The notes beneath the pieces were generated by a model that was given only the letters and a program-made list of their open reading frames with translations, ran no database searches and was not told where the DNA came from. Made by a program: the position numbers and the translations under genes. From Bacillota bacterium (GTDB taxonomy: Bacteria > Bacillota > Clostridia > Tissierellales > Sedimentibacteraceae): a DNA stretch of 64,000 bases. The stretch is taken from contig JAEXUD010000058.1 of assembly GCA_023453025.1 (NCBI GenBank), forward strand, positions 1-64,000. Reading direction: 5' to 3'. Each line of letters starts with the position of its first letter. Within the stretch, counting starts at the first letter, position 1. Shown one piece after another: positions 1 through 9,700 of this stretch.

Positions 1-3
1 ATC

Positions 4-228
4 ATGGAAGAAAAAATCATCGAAATGGCCGCCACACAAGGAGTGTGGGCACTGCTGTCCATAGTGCTGATATTTTACATAATAAAGACTCAGGAAAAAA
101 GAGACTTAAGACAGGAAGAACGAGAAAAAACCTACCAGAATATCATTTCATCATTAACGGATAAAATCAATCTTGTTGAAGATATAAAGGAAGATGTTGA
201 ACAAATAAAAGATTCTTTAAAAAAATAA
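4..228 (+). CDS. UviB/BhlA family holin-like small membrane peptide
   Basis: A 74-residue protein with an acidic N-terminus, one hydrophobic segment at about residues 14-27 (WALLSIVLIFYIIKT), then a charged, coiled-coil-like tail. This layout and the ATQGVWA stretch match the BhlA/UviB bacteriocin or holin-like family, whose members are thought to permeabilise the membrane for release of bacteriocins or phage products. The family call rests on recognition of the N-terminal half. No phage or bacteriocin gene is visible next to it, but the left edge of the window is only 3 bases upstream, so the ribosome binding site and true context lie outside. Confidence 0.75.
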   Translation: MEEKIIEMAATQGVWALLSIVLIFYIIKTQEKRDLRQEEREKTYQNIISSLTDKINLVEDIKEDVEQIKDSLKK

Positions 229-249
229 TAAATATAAATACATATCCAA

Positions 250-612
250 TCAATCGGTTTTTTTAAATATCTGGAATTCGGGCATTCCCACCGGCATCCA
301 TCCAAGATTTCTATCTATCCTATATTGTTGTTTCACAGTTGCATTGTCAAATTCATCATCTACGGTTATTATATTAATAAAATCTGAATATGACCGTAAA
401 ATATCCAACATTTCTCCATCACGAAATTCTTTGTGCTCGTCTAATACTTTGATTATCATTTTTGTGCGTGCCATCACTTCTACTTCGTTCATTGCACTGT
501 AATCGGTTCTTACTATATGAAAACGCAGATAACAGAAATAGAAAAGAATAAGTATAACTGTTAAAGCTATAACAATAAATATTATCTTATTTCTTTTTTT
601 TGTGAAGTCCAA
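250..612 (-). CDS. hypothetical membrane-anchored protein
   Basis: A 120-residue protein with a basic N-terminus (KKRNK), one hydrophobic signal-anchor segment at about residues 9-29 and a soluble, mixed-charge domain that would face outside. I do not recognise a family. The start is a TTG codon 8 bases downstream of a strong AGGAGG, which makes the gene credible despite the rare start codon. It stands alone, convergent with the holin-like gene, with a candidate TATAAT box about 50 bases upstream. Function unknown. Confidence 0.6.
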   Translation of the reverse strand: MDFTKKRNKIIFIVIALTVILILFYFCYLRFHIVRTDYSAMNEVEVMARTKMIIKVLDEHKEFRDGEMLDILRSYSDFINIITVDDEFDNATVKQQYRIDRNLGWMPVGMPEFQIFKKTD

Positions 613-763
613 TGATTTATCCTCCTAAATAAAAAGTATACTTTAACTCTCTGCATATTATATCACACTTTTAAAAAATTTGGTAAGATCTTACATAGAA
701 AGCAGTTTTTTTTATATAAACGGTTGAATAACATAAATAGAATGCACACCTTAATTTTGGGGA

Positions 764-856
764 CTAATTAATTTCACTGAATACAGAGTCTAATGTATTT
801 TCGTAATCAATAAGTAGTTTTGATAATTCCTCATTATTGCTTATAGTGATTAGAAA
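764..856 (-). pseudogene. possible gene remnant, C-terminal fragment only
   Basis: An open stretch of about 31 codons on the minus strand ends in TAG and reads like a natural protein tail (for example ELSKLLIDYENTLDSVF), but it has no start codon and is closed upstream by a TGA. It may be the remnant of a deleted gene. The rest of 613-994 holds only a weak minus-strand promoter-like box and nothing else I can name. Confidence 0.25.
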
Positions 857-969
857 AGCTCAAAGAAGAGATTGAAAGCAAGAATAACATATAGCACTTA
901 TCCTGTTATTTGCCTGCTTAAGCATTGTAAGAAAGCACAAAACAATTATTTTTGCTCAAAAAGTTTAGC

Positions 970-990
970 AAGCGGGGCTGCGCCCCGCTT
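970..990 (-). terminator. hairpin terminator downstream of the cyclophilin gene
   Basis: A perfect 9-bp stem (AAGCGGGGC / GCCCCGCTT) with a 3-base loop lies 4 bases beyond the stop of the minus-strand cyclophilin gene. The T-run on the minus strand is short and offset. The plus side has a better GTTTTTA run, but no plus-strand gene leads into it. Confidence 0.7.
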
Positions 991-994
991 GTTT

Positions 995-1513
995 TTATAC
1001 TCTTTCCGGTTCTTCGTAGGTTTCTCCGAAGGTTTCAACTGTAACTTTTTTTAGTTTTACTTCTTGGGCGGGTTTGTCTCTGTAATCGGTCTTTGTATTT
1101 GCAATTTTGTCTACTATGTCAAGTCCTTCTGTTACCTTTCCAAATCCGGCATACTGACCGTCTAAATGAGGAGATTTTTTGTGCATGATGAAAAACTGTG
1201 AGCCTGCCGAATCCGGAGACATGGCTCTTGCCATAGAAAGAACTCCTTCATCATGTTTTAAGTCATTTTTAAATCCATTGGATGTAAATTCGCCTTTAAT
1301 TGAATATCCGGGTCCTCCTGTTCCATTTCCTGTAGGACATCCTCCCTGAATCATAAAGCCCTTTATTACTCTGTGGAATGTCAATCCGTCATAATAATTT
1401 TTGTTGATTAGTGATATAAAGTTTCTGACAGTATTAGGAGCTGTCTCCGGATAAAGCTCTGCTTTTACTATGTCACCGTTATCAAATTCAAATGTTACTA
1501 TTGGTAATTTCAT
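995..1513 (-). CDS. peptidyl-prolyl cis-trans isomerase, cyclophilin type
   Basis: A 172-residue single-domain cyclophilin that would catalyse cis-trans isomerisation of prolyl bonds. Recognisable family blocks in order are FHRVIKGFMIQGG (active-site Arg and Phe/Met/Gln), GTGGPGY, SMARA, SGSQFFI and HLDGQYAGFGKV. As in many bacterial cyclophilins, the tryptophan linked to cyclosporin binding in human CypA is replaced, here by His. No signal peptide is seen, so it should be cytoplasmic. It is a monocistronic gene with its own promoter and a terminator hairpin right after the stop. The start is ATG with a GGAGGG site. Confidence 0.95.
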   Translation of the reverse strand: MKLPIVTFEFDNGDIVKAELYPETAPNTVRNFISLINKNYYDGLTFHRVIKGFMIQGGCPTGNGTGGPGYSIKGEFTSNGFKNDLKHDEGVLSMARAMSPDSAGSQFFIMHKKSPHLDGQYAGFGKVTEGLDIVDKIANTKTDYRDKPAQEVKLKKVTVETFGETYEEPERV

Positions 1514-1548
1514 GTACCCTCCAATATAATTTTAGTGTTATTTACTAT

Positions 1549-1577
1549 ACTTTACACTATCATACGAAAAATTTCAA
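1549..1577 (-). promoter_or_regulatory. candidate sigma-A promoter for the cyclophilin gene
   Basis: On the minus strand, TTGAAA (1577-1572), a 17-base spacer and TAAAGT (1554-1549) lie about 40 bases upstream of the cyclophilin start. Spacing is ideal; the hexamers are two-mismatch quality or better. Confidence 0.45.
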
Positions 1578-1608
1578 CCCCGGACTTTGCTTGGACAAAC
1601 CTTATTTT

Positions 1609-1659
1609 GGAGAACGCACCTTGTAGTGAGAAAAAGACCTCACTGCAATATACGTCCCC
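1609..1659. repeat. degenerate REP-like inverted repeat
   Basis: Two arms (1609-1630 and 1639-1659) form an imperfect hairpin whose right arm ends in CGTCCCC. It resembles the better-preserved element at 43709-43784 and appears to be a decayed copy of the same family. It sits in the 247-bp gap between the cyclophilin gene and the cysteine-rich gene. Confidence 0.45.
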
Positions 1660-1696
1660 ACTGTGAGAATGCAAATAATTATTTATATCGATAGTA

Positions 1697-1723
1697 ACAA
1701 GTATTATATACCGGAATATATTA
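1697..1723 (+). promoter_or_regulatory. weak sigma-K-like promoter candidate
   Basis: AC at 1697, a 16-base spacer and AATATATTA at 1715-1723 match the sigma-K pattern AC-N16-CATANNNTA with one mismatch, upstream of a spore-type cysteine-rich protein. In such AT-rich DNA a chance match is quite possible. Confidence 0.3.
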
Positions 1724-1761
1724 AAGTAAAGTTATTATAAATATGAGGAGGTTATATAAGC

Positions 1762-2727
1762 ATGAAATGCTCAGATAGAAGAGATGTTTTAGGCACCGGT
1801 GGAATAGCTGATAGATGCTGCACCGGACAATCAGGATGTGATTGGGATGGTACATTGCGCAATGTAGTAACTGAACCAATTTATGTTCAAAAAGTTTACG
1901 ATGCTGTATTATTTAATTTACAAGGTTTAAAAACTGCTCCGGATACTTGTTTTGAACCAAGGCTTGGATGCGGAACAAATATCATCAGGATAGCTGATAT
2001 AAGATGCAAAAAATTCTTTAACCCTGACAATATCAGTGATGACTGCAATTTAAGAATCAACCCTAACACTACCTTGTCCGGCGGACAATTCGTTAAAAAA
2101 GAAGATGGATGCGATTACAAGGTTATAGGTCCTGACGGAACATTAAGTCAAAGATTGGTTTGGGCTGACACTGAATACTGTGACGATGAAGAACAAGGCA
2201 CACCTGTATTTGGTACACAAAATATTGAAGTATCAGGATGTGTAGAAATTGAAATGGATTTAGTTGTAACTCCATGCGATTCAAATAATGAAAGCATTAT
2301 TACATTATCTGCTCTGGTTGAAATTGCTCCTGAATGCAATCCATTGATATTGACTAATTTCTTTGAAATTTGCGTACCTTCAGTATATGATACAGCATTC
2401 CTGCCAAGATTTACTGAATTCTGCAACCTTGACTGCGTAGTAAGACTTGCAACCAACAGCATTCAAAGAGATTTCACTCTTGACCCAAGAACAGGTGAAT
2501 TATCAGTTAACTTAATAATTTCACTTTGTATCTCTTGTGAAAAGAAAATAGTAGTTCCTGTTCAGCTTTGTGTACTTAGCACAGGCTTTGTACAGTTATC
2601 ACCTGAACAGGCAAGTATCTGCCCGACATTCCCAAGACTGTTCCCACGTCAGATTGATGAGAATTCAGTTGGCGGCGCCGGCGGAGGCTCTGGATGCAGA
2701 CCTAGATCACAATCTGCTGAAGATTAA
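1762..2727 (+). CDS. cysteine-rich clostridial protein, possible spore coat/exosporium component
   Basis: A 321-residue protein with 21 cysteines, including a CC pair near the N-terminus, no signal peptide and no membrane segment. The opening CSDRRDVLGTGGIADRCC is a pattern I associate with a conserved clostridial protein of unknown function. Cys-rich, secretion-signal-free proteins of this size in spore formers often self-assemble into coat or exosporium layers; CsxA of Clostridium sporogenes is one example. That link is inference, not a homology I can prove here. The C-terminus ends in a Gly-rich, low-complexity tail (GGAGGGSGC). The gene is alone, with a GAGGAGG ribosome site, a possible sigma-K-like promoter and a strong terminator directly downstream. 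Confidence 0.7.
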   Translation: MKCSDRRDVLGTGGIADRCCTGQSGCDWDGTLRNVVTEPIYVQKVYDAVLFNLQGLKTAPDTCFEPRLGCGTNIIRIADIRCKKFFNPDNISDDCNLRINPNTTLSGGQFVKKEDGCDYKVIGPDGTLSQRLVWADTEYCDDEEQGTPVFGTQNIEVSGCVEIEMDLVVTPCDSNNESIITLSALVEIAPECNPLILTNFFEICVPSVYDTAFLPRFTEFCNLDCVVRLATNSIQRDFTLDPRTGELSVNLIISLCISCEKKIVVPVQLCVLSTGFVQLSPEQASICPTFPRLFPRQIDENSVGGAGGGSGCRPRSQSAED

Positions 2728-2741
2728 TTAAACGCGACATA

Positions 2742-2770
2742 AAACCTGCTCATACAGCAGGTTTTTTTTA
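2742..2770 (+). terminator. rho-independent terminator
   Basis: A 9-bp stem (AAACCTGCT / AGCAGGTTT) with a 5-base loop is followed by an unbroken T-run. It ends the cysteine-rich gene and, from the other side, could serve the convergent AI-2E family gene. Confidence 0.85.
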
Positions 2771-3889
2771 TTATTTTTTTATTTTAAACAGCTTTAGAAA
2801 TTTCTTATTTATGTTATTAACTCTCAGATTATCTTTTTCCAAGTCTCCGATACCCTTTTCGATTAAACGTATATTTACTGATTCTTCTATGATGGTCTTA
2901 GCAAGAACCACTACCGGCACTCCTAAAATCATACCCGGTACTCCAAATAATCTTCCTCCCACAGTAACTGATGTAATTATCCAAAATGGGCTGACTCCGA
3001 TATTTCCTCCGACAATTCTTGGATCAAGAAAATTAGCATCCAGCTGCTGAACAACAATAATTATTATCAGTGCTGTAAGTGCTTTTGAAGGATTCACAAA
3101 AAATGAAACCGCCAGGACAGGTACAGAGCCTATTATCGGTCCAAAATAAGGAATTAAGTTAAATGCTCCTATTATTGTTCCCATAAAAGCGGCATAAGGT
3201 ACCTTAAAAATAAAAAATACAATAATACATATTACTCCTACAATTAATGAATCAAGCAATTTGCCATTTAAAAAGCTTTTGAATATTTTATTTGCCTGAG
3301 TTGAAATATGCAGAAATTTTTTAGCATTTTGTTCGTTAAAAAATGCATATATGCATCTTTTACCTCTGGCAAGTATGTCGTCCTTCTCTACCAGCATATA
3401 AATATTGATTATAAAGCTTGTAATGATTGTTATGGCGCTTGAACCTATATTAGTGACAAATTTCATTAACGCACCTGAAATGGCAGTTAAAACTTCATTG
3501 ATTAAATTTCTGACTGTTTCACTTGCTTGCAAAATATAATCAGTTGCATATTGAACATATTGATTATCGATTTTATCCTTTATATCAGTAATTATTTGAG
3601 TAATATCAACATTGCCCTCCATTATAAAATACACAATATTATTGATATTTTCAATGATTTGCGGTACCAGCTTGTAAATCAAAAATCCGATTAATCCTAT
3701 CAATATTATGCATGCCAGCAGTATTCCCTGACATCTTCTGACTTTAAGCTTCCTTATGAAAAAGGTCACAACAGAATCCAACAAATATGCAATTATCAAT
3801 GCATATATAACAGGTTTAAATGAATTCATCAGCCAGCTAAATGTGCCCGGACTAAAAACCATCAATAAAATTATTAATATTGAGAACAA
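2771..3889 (-). CDS. AI-2E family (UPF0118) membrane transporter-like protein
   Basis: A polytopic membrane protein of about 372 residues with 7-8 hydrophobic segments. The C-terminal half has the AI-2E/PerM signature (FGPIIGSVPV, then LDPRIVGGNIGVSPFWII). Family members are variously tied to autoinducer-2 export or ion antiport; the substrate here is unknown. It follows pyk directly, so it probably shares that operon. The start is odd. The annotated TTG at 3889 has no ribosome site, whereas a clear GGGGTGAT sits at about 3935-3942 just after the pyk stop, and the in-frame codons behind it are ATA ATA AAA AAA (3934-3923). The natural N-terminus therefore probably reads IKKYKSILRLSLPIL, from an ATA start or a miscalled base. 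Confidence 0.85.
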   Translation of the reverse strand: MFSILIILLMVFSPGTFSWLMNSFKPVIYALIIAYLLDSVVTFFIRKLKVRRCQGILLACIILIGLIGFLIYKLVPQIIENINNIVYFIMEGNVDITQIITDIKDKIDNQYVQYATDYILQASETVRNLINEVLTAISGALMKFVTNIGSSAITIITSFIINIYMLVEKDDILARGKRCIYAFFNEQNAKKFLHISTQANKIFKSFLNGKLLDSLIVGVICIIVFFIFKVPYAAFMGTIIGAFNLIPYFGPIIGSVPVLAVSFFVNPSKALTALIIIIVVQQLDANFLDPRIVGGNIGVSPFWIITSVTVGGRLFGVPGMILGVPVVVLAKTIIEESVNIRLIEKGIGDLEKDNLRVNNINKKFLKLFKIKK

Positions 3890-3945
3890 TATTGGCAGCG
3901 ACAGTCTTAATATACTTTTGTATTTTTTTATTATATCACCCCATG

Positions 3946-5712
3946 TTACATAATTTTTGCCTGACCTCTGTATACAACTCCAAGTTTTCCGTTTACTGTT
4001 AAAATTTCTCCGTCTTTTATTTCTTTAGTACAGTTATCTGCTCCCACAACAACTTCCTTGCCCAGGTTTAAAGCGGCAATAAAGGCATGTGAGGTTAAAC
4101 CGCCTTCTTCTACTATAATCGCTGATGCTCTTGACATATAATCAACAACATCTTTTTCTGTTGCTGCCATTACTATTATATCCCCATCTTCAAATTTATC
4201 CCTAAGATCTGAAGCATTTTTTGCAACTCTTGCTCTTCCTATAACTGTTTCTTTACCGGCTCCGACTTTTTTGTAAAGAAGCTCACTGACAATATGAACC
4301 TTTAACAGATTCGTGCTGCCTGATATTCCAACCGGTACACCTGCAGTAATCACAATCAGGTCGCCGTTTTCTATATAATCAAGCTCCAGTGCTCTTTCAA
4401 CTGATTTGTCTATAATTTCATCTGTTGAATTCATTTTGCTTATTTTGATGGGATAAACTCCCCAATATAAGCTCATCCTGCGCATAACATATTCATTTTC
4501 GGTTGCTGCAATTATAGGCGCTTTTGGTCTGTATTTTGATACTGCAGCTGCAGTATAGCCGGATGATGTGGCTGAAATTATGGCAGATGCTTTTAAATCC
4601 AGGCAGGTCCTGCATGTGGCAAAGCTGATGGAATCGGTGATGCTGTTATCAAATCTCACATTTTTTGTTTTTAACAGTTCTTCATAATCCAATGAATTTT
4701 CTATCATTATGGCAATTCTCGCCATGGTTTTTACAGCCTCCACAGGATAGCTTCCCGATGCCGTTTCTCCTGACAGCATTATCGCATCAGAGCCTTCAAA
4801 TATTGCCGTTGCAACGTCTGTAACCTCAGCTCTCGTAGGTCTTGGGTTTCTTATCATAGAATCAAGCATCTGGGTTGCGGTGATAACAGGCTTACCTGCA
4901 TCATTGCATTTTTTTATAAGCATTTTTTGCACAAGAGGAACCTCCTCAGCGGGAATCTCAACTCCCAAATCACCTCTTGCAACCATTATACCATCTGAAA
5001 CAGCAATAATTTCATCTATGTTTTCAACACCCTGTCTGTTTTCTATTTTAGAAATAATCATGATCTCATCAGCATTGTTATCTTCAAGTATCCTGCGTAT
5101 AGCAATAACATCATCTGCTTTTCTTATAAATGAAGCCGCAATATAGTCAATTCCGTTTTTGATTCCAAAATTAATATCATCAATATCTCTTTCGGTTAAT
5201 GCGGGCAGATTTATTTTAATGTTAGGAACATTTATCCCTTTTTTATTTTTAACTGTACCGCCGTTTTTCACTACACATCTCAAATCAGTATCATTGATCG
5301 TTTCTGTTACCTCTAGGCTGATCAGACCGTCATCTATAAGGACTGTATCTCCAGGCTTGATATCTTTTGCGAAGCCCTCGTATGTGACACCGGCAATCTT
5401 GCTGCTGCCCAGTATATCTCTTGTTGTCAGTATGAATTCCTGATCTACCACAAGCTCTGCAGCACCGTTTTCAAAATCCCTTGTTCTGATTTCAGGTCCT
5501 TTGGTATCAAGCATAATTGCTGTTGAGGTTCCTAAATCTTCTCTGACTTTTTTAATCACATCTATTTTCGCTTTATGTTCCTCGTGTGTACCGTGTGAAA
5601 AATTAAGTCTTGCTACATTTAATCCGTTTAATACTAATTGCTTGAATATCTTTTCATTTTCTGAAGCCGGTCCTATGGTGCACACTATTTTTGTTTTTCT
5701 CAATTTATACAT
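3946..5712 (-). CDS. pyk: pyruvate kinase with C-terminal PEP-utilizer domain
   Basis: Pyruvate kinase transfers phosphate from phosphoenolpyruvate to ADP, the last step of glycolysis. The 588-residue protein has the full catalytic core: KIVCTIGPAS near the N-terminus, LNFSHG, MLDTKGPEIRT, ISKIENRQGVENIDEI with the catalytic Lys, MVARGDLGVEIP and TQMLDSM. It also carries the extra C-terminal PEP-utilizer-like mobile domain of Bacillus and Clostridium enzymes (GGLTSHAF, about residue 535, with the His retained), which explains its length against about 475 residues in enterobacteria. It starts 5 bases after the pfkA stop, so the two glycolytic genes are transcribed together behind dnaE. Confidence 0.97.
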   Translation of the reverse strand: MYKLRKTKIVCTIGPASENEKIFKQLVLNGLNVARLNFSHGTHEEHKAKIDVIKKVREDLGTSTAIMLDTKGPEIRTRDFENGAAELVVDQEFILTTRDILGSSKIAGVTYEGFAKDIKPGDTVLIDDGLISLEVTETINDTDLRCVVKNGGTVKNKKGINVPNIKINLPALTERDIDDINFGIKNGIDYIAASFIRKADDVIAIRRILEDNNADEIMIISKIENRQGVENIDEIIAVSDGIMVARGDLGVEIPAEEVPLVQKMLIKKCNDAGKPVITATQMLDSMIRNPRPTRAEVTDVATAIFEGSDAIMLSGETASGSYPVEAVKTMARIAIMIENSLDYEELLKTKNVRFDNSITDSISFATCRTCLDLKASAIISATSSGYTAAAVSKYRPKAPIIAATENEYVMRRMSLYWGVYPIKISKMNSTDEIIDKSVERALELDYIENGDLIVITAGVPVGISGSTNLLKVHIVSELLYKKVGAGKETVIGRARVAKNASDLRDKFEDGDIIVMAATEKDVVDYMSRASAIIVEEGGLTSHAFIAALNLGKEVVVGADNCTKEIKDGEILTVNGKLGVVYRGQAKIM

Positions 5713-5717
5713 CTCCC

Positions 5718-6677
5718 CTATATTGAAAGTATCTTTGTAAGCTCGTATGTTGTCTCGTCAAATTTCTTTTCTATTTTAAGTGCTTCTTCTATGTCCATGT
5801 CAAATATTTCATTTCCTCTGACACCAAGTACTCTGCTTGAAACAGAATTATTTAAAAGTTCAACCGCCTTAGCTCCCATCTGACTTCCGATCAATCTGTC
5901 AAAGGCAGATGGTGCCCCTCCTCTTTGTGTATAGCCCAGGACCGAATATCTGGTAATTACACCGGTCTTACTTTCAATAAGCTCGCTTATATCCTTTGCT
6001 TCTCCCGCACCCTCTGCAAGAATTATGATGCTGTGCTTCTTGCCTCTTGCTCTGCCCTGCATAACCTTATCGCACACCTCATCAATATTATACTCAACTT
6101 CTGGTATAATAACCATTTCAGCTCCTCCTGCCAGTCCTGCATACAAAGCTATATCTCCGCAGTTTCTGCCCATAACCTGAATCACATTTGTTCTGCCGTG
6201 AGATGAGGATGTATCTCTGATTTTTTCTACTGACTCCAATACTGTTGTGAGTGCGGTAAAAAACCCCAAGGTATACTGAGTGTACGGAAGGTCATTATCA
6301 ATAGTCCCTGGTATGCCAATAACAGGTATACCCGCCTTAGCAAGCTCCATAGCTCCTCTGAAGGTACCATCCCCTCCTATAGTTACCAATCCGTCTATTC
6401 CAAGATACTTAATATTTTTCAAAGCTGTATTAAAGCCTTCTTTTTGTTGGAAATCCTTGCTTCTGGCGCTTCCAAGGAAAGTTCCTCCCCTATGTATTAT
6501 ATCTGCTACAGAAGATAGGTTCATGTCAATGGCATCGCCTTCTACTAAGCCTCTGTAACCATTTTTGATACCTATCACATTTATATTATTATAAATTGCA
6601 TATCTTACAACTGCTCTTATTGCAGCATTCATTCCAGGTGCGTCTCCGCCGCTTGTCAGTACTCCGATTTTTTTCAT
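5718..6677 (-). CDS. pfkA: ATP-dependent 6-phosphofructokinase
   Basis: A 319-residue PfkA that phosphorylates fructose 6-phosphate to the 1,6-bisphosphate, the committed step of glycolysis. Visible motifs are GGDAPGMNAAIR at the N-terminus, GGDGTF (ATP site), PGTIDNDLP with the catalytic Asp, and MGRNCGDIA. The Gly residues in GGDG and PGTIDND are the form found in ATP-dependent rather than pyrophosphate-dependent enzymes. Length is typical for the allosteric bacterial type. It lies 48 bases downstream of dnaE and 5 bases before pyk, an arrangement common in Clostridia. Confidence 0.97.
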   Translation of the reverse strand: MKKIGVLTSGGDAPGMNAAIRAVVRYAIYNNINVIGIKNGYRGLVEGDAIDMNLSSVADIIHRGGTFLGSARSKDFQQKEGFNTALKNIKYLGIDGLVTIGGDGTFRGAMELAKAGIPVIGIPGTIDNDLPYTQYTLGFFTALTTVLESVEKIRDTSSSHGRTNVIQVMGRNCGDIALYAGLAGGAEMVIIPEVEYNIDEVCDKVMQGRARGKKHSIIILAEGAGEAKDISELIESKTGVITRYSVLGYTQRGGAPSAFDRLIGSQMGAKAVELLNNSVSSRVLGVRGNEIFDMDIEEALKIEKKFDETTYELTKILSI

Positions 6678-6725
6678 ATTATTTCCCCTTTGATTTGAAT
6701 TTTTAAAAGATTAGTTTCTGATATT

Positions 6726-9700
6726 TTATTTTATTGCTATGTTGTTCTCTCCTAACAATAATTTTAAATTGCTGATTAAATCCTTACTGTTTGTATTTAC
6801 CCAGTTTTTCGCGGGTAAAACCATATTGGCTTTTTCTTGCTGATTATAAATTATTACACAGTCGCTGCCATTGCATTTATTAATATTATTAAACAGCTCT
6901 TTTTTAATTTTTTTATAATGTTCTGCATTTTCAACCTTTAAGTAGAGCTTTCTATTTTGTTTCTCTTCTGATTTTGAAATCATATCTTTTTTAAGCTCAG
7001 TAATTTTGTTGCAAATAAGCTTAGGTGCTTCTTCTTCTGAAATGTCCAGTATTCCTTCGACCAATACTATATTATCCTCATATAAAATATCTTTATAGCT
7101 ATCGTAAATTTTGGGAAAAACAATACCTTCAACGGTACCGTACAAATCCTCCAGGGTGACGAATGCCATCATATTATTATTTTTAGTTATTTTATTTTGT
7201 TTTTTTATAATTATTCCGCCTAATACTACTCTGCTGCCTTCAAATATTCGGCTGTCTTCCTCTGATTCCCTGATTTCAGCTATTTCGCTTGTGTTTGTTG
7301 TAGCAATTTTTTCCAAATCCTTCTCGTATTCAGAAAGAGGATGACCGCTTAAATAAATTCCTACCATTTCTTTTTCCATAGCCAGTAAAACTTTTTCGCT
7401 GTATTCAGGCATATCAGGCATTTCTTCATCAGCTGTTATATCCATGCTTGCTGATATTACATCATCAAATAATGAAAACTGTCCTGCTATATTTCTTTTT
7501 CTTTGATTAATAACTGAATCTATGGTCTTTTCATATATTGTCATAAGCTGCGAGCGCCGAACGTTTAAAAAATCAAATGCTCCGCATTTTATTAATGATT
7601 CTGTCTGCCTTTTGTTAAGCACGCTTAAATCTACCTTGGTGCAAAAATCTGTGAAGCTGGCGAACTTGCCTTTCTCTTCTCTTGCTTTTATTATTTCTGC
7701 TATTACATTTGTACCTACATTTTTTACTGCCGCTAAACCAAAGCGAATTTTACCGCCCTCAACTGTGAATTTGTCCCTGCTCTCATTAACGTCGGGAGGA
7801 AGAATTTTTATTCCAAGTCTTTTGCATTCTCTTATATACAGAGAAACCGTTCCTGAGCTGCCCATTATGCTTGAAATCAACGCTGCCATAAATTCCACCG
7901 GATAATGAAGCTTCAGAAATGCAGTTTCATAAGCCAAGGCTGCATATGCCACAGAGTGTGCTTTTGGAAATGCATACTTTGCGAATTCAACCATCAAATC
8001 ATAAATGTCGTTAGCCGTCTTTTCATCAACACCGTTATTAACAGCTCCAAGAATTGCAGGCTCTCCATTTTCCGCAGCTTTTCCGTAGATGAAATTTTTT
8101 CTTTCCTCAAGCATTACGCTCATTTTTTTCTTACCCATGGCACGTCTTAATAAATCTGACCGTCCCATTGTAAAGCCGCCGATATCTCTTACAATTTGCA
8201 TAACCTGCTCCTGGTATACCATACAGCCGTAAGTTACATTGAGTATGGGCTCAAGCTTTGGATGCAAATAGGTGACACTTTCAGGGTTAAGCTTATTTTT
8301 TATATACACAGGTATTTGACCCATAGGCCCGGGCCTGTACAATGCATTGGCAGCCGACAGGTTTTCAAATTCGCTAGGCTTAAGTTCGCTTAAGAATGCT
8401 CTCATTCCTGAGCTTTCAAACTGGAATATACCAAGTGTTTCTGCATTGGCGAACATCTTATATACTTCCTTGTCATCATACCCGCAGTTGCTGAAATCCA
8501 CCTTAATTTTATGATTGTGCTCTATAAGAAGAACAGCATCCCTGATTACTGTCAGTGTTCTGAGCCCAAGGAAATCCATTTTCAAAAGTCCCAGTTCTTC
8601 TAATTCAATCATGTTAAACTGGGTAGTTATAATATCCTTGTTTCTGGATAATGGTACATACTCTGTTACATCCTCTTTTGAAATCAAAACACCTGCGGCA
8701 TGTGTAGAAGCATGGCGCGGAAGGCCTTCTACCTTCAAAGCCAGATCTATAAGTTTTTTGACCTTTAAATCTCCATCGTATAAGTCTTTGAGCTCCTTGT
8801 TGATTTCCAGAGCCTTTGATATGGTCATACCCAGGCTCATAGGGATTTTTTTTGCTATGAAATCAACCTCCTTGTAGCTGAGGTTAAGTGCTCTGCCTAC
8901 ATCTCTTATGGATCCTCTTGCTGCCATGGTGCCGAAGGTTATGATTTGAGCTACTCTTTCTTTGCCATAATTTTCTTTTACATATTCTATAACCTCCTCA
9001 CGTCTTTCGTAACAAAAATCCACATCTATATCTGGCATGCTTACACGTTCCGGATTTAAGAATCTTTCAAATATCAGGTTATATTTCAACGGATCTATAT
9101 TAGTGATTTTCATTGAATAGGCAACTAAGCTGCCTGCTGCCGAGCCTCTGCCCGGACCGACCATTATGTCGTTGTCCCTTGCGTGCTTTATAAAATCCCA
9201 TACTATCAGAAAATAATCAACATAACCCATTTGTTCAATTACGCCGATTTCATAATCCAGCCTTTTTTGTATTTCGTCTGTTATATTATTGTATCTGTCC
9301 TTTAATCCGTTTTGGCATATTTCTCTGAAATATCCGGTCCTTGTATAGTTATCGGGAATTTTAAATTCCGGAAGATGGACAGTGTTGAAATCAAGTTCAA
9401 CATTGCATCTTTCTGCAATGTCGGCAGTATTTCTCAATGCTTCCTCAGGAAACAGCTCCGCCATTTCCTCATAGGATTTCAGATAAAATTCATCTGACGG
9501 AAATTTCATCCTGTCTTCGTCAGTCGTTATTTTCTGCATTTGGATGCAAAGCAACACATCATGAAAATATGCATCCTCCTTGTTTATGTAATGGACATCA
9601 TTAGTAGCAACAAGCTTGATGCCTGTTTCGCGGCTAAGCCTTAAAAGAGACTCATTAACTGATTGCTGCTCCTTCATGCCATGATCTTGCATTTCAAGAA

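Noticed and set aside
872..1054. 60-codon plus-strand open frame
   Set aside because: It crosses the terminator hairpin and the end of the cyclophilin gene and has no ribosome site or family resemblance.
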